NCBI GenBank assembly: GCA_905479795.1
Contig: CAJQNX010000096.1
Coordinates: 1-39,598 of the forward strand
DNA length: 39,598 nucleotides
Origin: an uncultured Candidatus Midichloriaceae bacterium
GTDB lineage: Bacteria > Pseudomonadota > Alphaproteobacteria > Rickettsiales > Midichloriaceae
Direction: 5' to 3'
The translations under genes were made by a program, and so were the position numbers. A model generated the notes under the pieces. It made no database searches. It had not been told where the DNA came from and was given only the letters and a program-made list of their open reading frames with translations. Of the stretch, positions 34,443-39,598 are shown piece after piece (the stretch's first letter is position 1; every line of letters starts with the position of its first letter).

Positions 34443-34708
34443 TAAAAGATCAATGCATTAATCATACAAAAAACCTTAATGAAAATGAAGAAAATAAATA
34501 CGAATAAACTGACTCTTCATGCAGCGTCAAGTTAAAATTAGATCATATTATAGGTATTGAATAAAAGAATAAAGTCTAAAAAAAATCATAGAATTTAAAA
34601 AAATATTCAAAAATATTAGTCCCAAAGCTAACTCAGTAAATACTGATATGGTAGACTTAATGTTAATTAATAAAATTGATATTTTTTTATAAATTGAGAT
34701 ACGTATAT
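34443..34708. other. Gene-free gap with coding debris
   Basis: AT-rich region between the CHMI pseudogene and 16S. On the plus strand 34573-34692 is open for 39 codons between stops (outline SLKKIIEFKKIFKNISPK) and an Asn/Glu-rich run lies at about 34450-34505. Both look like scraps of lost genes with no start codon. No tRNA or CRISPR-like repeat is seen. The segment is downstream of 16S transcription. Confidence 0.35.
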
Positions 34709-34732
34709 AATATAGAATTTATAAGACGGTGG
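34709..34732 (-). repeat. 16S processing stem, 3' arm
   Basis: 24-base perfect complement of 36308-36331. In the transcript it lies 45 bases past the mature 16S 3' end and would close a long duplex around the rRNA, the form cut by RNase III in other bacteria. Confidence 0.85.
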
Positions 34733-34777
34733 CGATAGTAATTGTTTTTGATAACATAAAGTTATCTATATTTGTCT

Positions 34778-36276
<1,499 letters not shown>

Positions 36277-36307
36277 GACTATTCAAGTAGTAAACTTAAA
36301 TAGTTTA

Positions 36308-36331
36308 CCACCGTCTTATAAATTCTATATT
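36308..36331 (-). repeat. 16S processing stem, 5' arm
   Basis: 24-base perfect complement of 34709-34732, about 31 bases before the mature 16S 5' end. It lies in the leader between the promoter and the rRNA. Confidence 0.85.
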
Positions 36332-36364
36332 TACGATTTCAAATATTATGATTCGGTAGAGATA

Positions 36365-36392
36365 TTTATAAACTTTTTGAGCATGAAGTCAA
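36365..36392 (-). promoter_or_regulatory. 16S rRNA promoter
   Basis: Reading the minus strand: TTGACT (36392-36387), 16 bases, TATAAA (36370-36365). Both hexamers match consensus at 5 of 6. Transcription would start near 36358, leaving an 80-base leader that contains the 5' processing arm. Confidence 0.7.
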
Positions 36393-36641
36393 CGACTTTT
36401 TAACACTTATTCATATTTTTTTTTAATATCATATATAAAAGCACCTTAATATTTTGATTTTCACATCTCTTTTAGCAGCTTTCCGCCTATTTAACGTCCT
36501 CAATATAAAATAAGCTTTTATAATAAATTATCAATTTTAAATTTTTTTTATTGATTTTTAGACAACATTAAAATTTATTTATACGTATAATTTACAATTT
36601 AATACATCCTATAAAATTATCTCATGACGCAATAAATTAAT
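36393..36641. other. Gap between 16S promoter and the ProP-like gene
   Basis: Very AT-rich spacer between two minus-strand units. It holds runs of T and A (for example at 36418-36425) that could serve as an UP element for the 16S promoter, which lies just downstream in the reading direction. No gene or clear terminator for the ProP-like gene is visible. Confidence 0.3.
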
Positions 36642-37883
36642 TTATTGTATTTTTTCTCCTATAATTTTTTCAAAAAACAAATATAGAATGGCAAGAAATA
36701 TTACATAGAAGGCTGGAGAATAATACAAATTAGTAATTTTAATTAAGTAAGAACATATGACTGGTGAAAATCCACCAAAAATTGCAATACCAAGAGTATA
36801 ACTCAATCCAACTCCGCTGTATCTTACTTCTGCAGCAAATTTTTTAATTGCATACGGATATGCTGGCGCACATAATCCACCAGCCAAAATAGGTAAAATT
36901 AATAAACCCAAAATAAATACTGAGTAATTAGTACTATTCAAAGCTACAAATGCTGGAATAAATAATAATATTGTTAAATATGTAAAAAATATAATAAAGC
37001 TCCTTGGATTGTATTTATTAGACACTTTTCCTAAAATTATCAAAGATATAATAAAAGCGAATATTGAGAAGGAAGAATACTTTAAAGCCAGTAGGTGTTC
37101 GATCTGAAGCTGCTTTTCTAAATATGGAGTTAGATACGCCATAATAGTATAAGATACAGCAGTAGTAACACCTCCTAAGGATGCTATTAAAATCATTTCT
37201 TTCCAATAATCTTTAAAAACCTTTGCAATTGGAATTTTCAAAATCTTCTGCTTTTTTTGCATGTCTATAAAATCTTTTGTTTCTGGCAGTGAAAATCTTA
37301 AATACAAACCAATTAACCCAAAAAAAGACGCAATAAAAAATGGTATTCTCCAACTCAAAAAGCTATTTATTCCCAATTTATTCATTAATATACCAACAGA
37401 TACAGCTAAAAAAGAACCCGAAACTATTGAAGCAATTATTATACCACCAGCTTGCCCCCTATTAGCTATTTTGCTATGCTCAAGCATAAACAATGCGGCA
37501 CCAGGCCCCTCACCCCCAACAAAAAATCCTTGTGATAATCTAAGCACTAATAAAAGAATTGGAGCTGCAATTCCTATAGTCTGGTACCCCGGTAAAACAG
37601 ATATAAAAAAAGTCACAATTGACATTCCAAGTATTGTATAACTCAGGCTTTTTTTTCTACCGACTTTATCTCCAAAATGTCCAAAAAAAACTGCACCAAT
37701 TGGTCTTGAAAGAAATCCTGTACCAAAAATTACAAATACCGATATCATTTGTGTAAACGAATCTAGTTTCGGAAAAAAAGACTGTCCTATCTCTTTAGCA
37801 AAAATGGCAAAAAGTGTAAAACCAAAATATTCTATTAAATTTCCCAATAATGAAGTGAAAGCAATTTTATTACTTGTCTGCAT
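36642..37883 (-). CDS. proP: MFS transporter, ProP-like metabolite:H+ symporter
   Basis: Inner-membrane major-facilitator protein, 413 residues, 12 helices, of the metabolite:H+ symporter group that includes ProP (proline/betaine), the many ProP paralogues of Rickettsia, and citrate/ketoglutarate carriers. Family motifs: NLIEYFGFTLFAIFA in helix 1, FGHFGDKVGRKKS in loop 2-3, RLSQGFFVGGEGPGA in helix 4, and LRFSLPETKDF after helix 6. No long C-terminal coiled coil, so osmotic gating as in E. coli ProP is doubtful. The substrate could be proline, betaine or another zwitterion. The start is ATG. It follows putP by 49 bases on the same strand. Confidence 0.85.
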   Translation of the reverse strand: MQTSNKIAFTSLLGNLIEYFGFTLFAIFAKEIGQSFFPKLDSFTQMISVFVIFGTGFLSRPIGAVFFGHFGDKVGRKKSLSYTILGMSIVTFFISVLPGYQTIGIAAPILLLVLRLSQGFFVGGEGPGAALFMLEHSKIANRGQAGGIIIASIVSGSFLAVSVGILMNKLGINSFLSWRIPFFIASFFGLIGLYLRFSLPETKDFIDMQKKQKILKIPIAKVFKDYWKEMILIASLGGVTTAVSYTIMAYLTPYLEKQLQIEHLLALKYSSFSIFAFIISLIILGKVSNKYNPRSFIIFFTYLTILLFIPAFVALNSTNYSVFILGLLILPILAGGLCAPAYPYAIKKFAAEVRYSGVGLSYTLGIAIFGGFSPVICSYLIKITNLYYSPAFYVIFLAILYLFFEKIIGEKIQ

Positions 37884-37932
37884 GTTATAAATACCTAATT
37901 CTGTAAAATTAGAAATATTAGTATATATAAAT

Positions 37933-39312
37933 TTATCTTTTGCAACTGATATTATGAATCAAAATTATAGCTAAACTTGACAATATAAAGCCAGGTATAA
38001 TTTCAAATAGTTCAAACACACCACCAAAAGATTTTAATGAGCGCCATACGACGACTGTAATTCCACCTACTATTATTCCACTTAGCGCACTAAATTTTGT
38101 CATTTTTTTTAAATAAAGAGAAAATAATATAGTTGGACCGAATGCACTACCCAAACCTGCCCAGGCTAACTGAACTAAGCTCAGAATTGTGCTTTTAGGA
38201 TTAGATGCATACGCCATAGAGATCAATATTACTATAAACATAATTATTCTAGCAATCCAAATTTTATTGAATGTCCCAAATATTTTTGGGTATATATCTT
38301 CTGTTAAAGAACAAGCCGTAGCATGTAATTGAGCTGATATAGTGCTCATAATAGCTGATAGCACTGCAGCTAAAACAAAACCAGAAAGCCAGCCTGGAAA
38401 TAATTTATCCGCTGAGAGTAAAAATATTGTCTCCGGATTAATACTATCAACATTCTTAAATAGCAGTATACCAAGTAGCCCTATACAAAAAGAGCCTATT
38501 AATGATAAAATCATCCAGCTCATACAAATATTTTTTGAGGCGTTGAGAGTTTTTGATTTATCTATTGCCATAAATCTCACTAAAATATGCGGTTGACCAA
38601 AATATCCTAACCCCCAACTTAGTAAGGAAACTATCGCAATAACATCAAGATTTAAAAATGGATCTAGATTCAGATCAAGAGCCTTGATATCACTATTATC
38701 ACTGCCAATTAACATAGTAATTGGCACTAAAAGAAGTGCAAACAACATCAACAGCCCCTGCATAACATCAATTTTATTGATTGCAGTAAATCCTCCCAAA
38801 GCCGTGTATATAAAAACAAAAGCTCCACTAAAAATTAAACAATGCAAATAATCATAAGGAGTATATGTTTCGATTAAGAAGGCCAAAGCCACCAGTGCAG
38901 ATGCAATATAAATGATAAAAAATATTGCAGTTATTACCGCAACTATTATCCTTAAAAATCCAGACTTATCATCAAATCTGTTTGACAAATACCCAGCTAT
39001 AGTTACTGCATCACCATATTTTTGAGTTTTCACCCTAATTCTCCTAGCTACAAACTGCCAGTTTAAATATGCACCTATCGTCAATCCTATAGGTAACCAA
39101 ATTTCAGAGATTCCATTTAAAAATACAGCACCAGGCAATGCCATCATTACCCACCCACTCATATCAGCAGCACCAGCACCTAATGCAGCTGTAATAGCAT
39201 TCAACTTTCTACCACCTATGGCAAAACCTTTGGAAGTTTTATTTTTTTTTGAAGAATGAATTCCTATTGCAATTATTCCTATAAAATACAAAATTACTAC
39301 TAATAGCTTCAT
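37933..39312 (-). CDS. putP: Sodium/proline symporter PutP (SSS family)
   Basis: Na+-coupled proline importer of the inner membrane, 459 residues with about 13 helices. N-terminal motifs match PutP: FAIGGRKLNAITAALGAGAADMSGWVMMALPGA, covering helix 2 with the Ser/Asp residues involved in Na+ and proline binding. A central GLGYFGQPHILVRFMAI and the following LSAIMSTISAQL are the SSS signature region. 459 residues is slightly shorter than E. coli PutP (502), mostly at the C-terminus. The start is ATG. Divergent from the RNase T2 gene with an 88-base spacer. With the ProP-like gene it forms a two-gene osmolyte/proline uptake unit. Confidence 0.92.
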   Translation of the reverse strand: MKLLVVILYFIGIIAIGIHSSKKNKTSKGFAIGGRKLNAITAALGAGAADMSGWVMMALPGAVFLNGISEIWLPIGLTIGAYLNWQFVARRIRVKTQKYGDAVTIAGYLSNRFDDKSGFLRIIVAVITAIFFIIYIASALVALAFLIETYTPYDYLHCLIFSGAFVFIYTALGGFTAINKIDVMQGLLMLFALLLVPITMLIGSDNSDIKALDLNLDPFLNLDVIAIVSLLSWGLGYFGQPHILVRFMAIDKSKTLNASKNICMSWMILSLIGSFCIGLLGILLFKNVDSINPETIFLLSADKLFPGWLSGFVLAAVLSAIMSTISAQLHATACSLTEDIYPKIFGTFNKIWIARIIMFIVILISMAYASNPKSTILSLVQLAWAGLGSAFGPTILFSLYLKKMTKFSALSGIIVGGITVVVWRSLKSFGGVFELFEIIPGFILSSLAIILIHNISCKR

Positions 39313-39400
39313 TTAATTAATTTTTTATTTTTATGACTTACTGAGAAAACTAATTCATTATACACTAAAGTGAACAAAATGATACCGTAAGATAAATTTT

Positions 39401-39598
39401 ATGCTCAAAACAAGCCAATGTTCAATTTTAACTAAAATTATATTAATAATATACCTTACATCTTTTAGTATTATTTCATGTTTTGCTAAAATTACTAACA
39501 AACCTGATTTTATATCTGGAGATTTTGATTATTATGTTTTTGCTCAAAGCTGGTATCCTACATTTTGCACAAGCGGACCAAAAAATGAATGTAAAAAT
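39401..39598 (+). CDS. RNase T2 family protein (5' part, runs off the window)
   Basis: 66 codons from ATG to the edge. A hydrophobic signal segment (about residues 8-28) ends in SIISC or CFAK, so it could be either a normal signal peptide or a lipobox. After it, DFDYYVFAQSWYPTFC matches the start of RNase T2 enzymes (compare FDYYVLALSWSPTFC in outline), which cleave single-stranded RNA in the periplasm or outside the cell. The catalytic His boxes (CAS I and II) lie beyond the window, so activity cannot be judged. Divergent from putP. Confidence 0.8.
   Translation, partial: MLKTSQCSILTKIILIIYLTSFSIISCFAKITNKPDFISGDFDYYVFAQSWYPTFCTSGPKNECKN

Noticed and set aside
37261..37641. Open plus-strand frame of 126 codons
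   Set aside because: Antisense to the ProP-like carrier and without motif.

Overview
AT-rich bacterial DNA that looks like an obligate intracellular alphaproteobacterium of the order Rickettsiales. Pointers: a 16S rRNA gene standing alone, with its own promoter and processing stem and no 23S, 5S or tRNA attached; a PleD-type diguanylate cyclase; ProP and PutP osmolyte/proline carriers; a rifampicin-type RpoB; many decayed genes; and frequent GTG/TTG starts. I cannot name the genus.

Layout. 1-7.6 kb, minus strand: ABC-F ATPase (YbiT type), a fossil IS1-like transposase, htpG, pleD, der and an AhpD-like protein. 7.7-9.2 kb: a decayed fused ABC transporter (nonsense codons plus frameshifts). 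9.2-10.4 kb: an orphan cytochrome b gene (petB). 10.6-11.5 kb: a broken polysaccharide deacetylase and more debris. 11.5-22.8 kb, plus strand: the conserved secE-nusG-rplKAJL-rpoBC operon, with a clear promoter and an rplL-rpoB hairpin. 22.86 kb: tRNA-Arg(TCT), then lptF converging on recR and an SDR reductase. 25.4-32.7 kb, plus strand: a KefB-like antiporter, nhaA, lolC, tyrS and three lipoproteins, two of which share an almost identical signal-peptide segment. 32.8-34.4 kb: two more pseudogenes, one possibly kinase-like and one a CHMI-type isomerase. 34.8-36.3 kb: 16S rRNA on the minus strand. 36.6-39.3 kb: proP-like and putP. 39.4 kb to the edge: the start of an RNase T2-type secreted nuclease.

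Together: the core is transcription/translation machinery (RNA polymerase, ribosomal stalk, 16S, TyrRS, tRNA-Arg, Der for 50S assembly). Around it lies an envelope and ion-homeostasis set: LptF for LPS export, LolC for lipoprotein release, three lipoproteins that would use Lol, Na+/H+ and K+/H+ antiporters, and proline/betaine carriers. The accessory gaps hold genes at different stages of decay rather than an obviously intact new system. The most informative details are the 24-bp inverted repeat bracketing 16S, the shared TTGACT-N16/17 promoter form, the duplicated lipoprotein export segment and the pseudogenes that remain readable across isolated stop codons.
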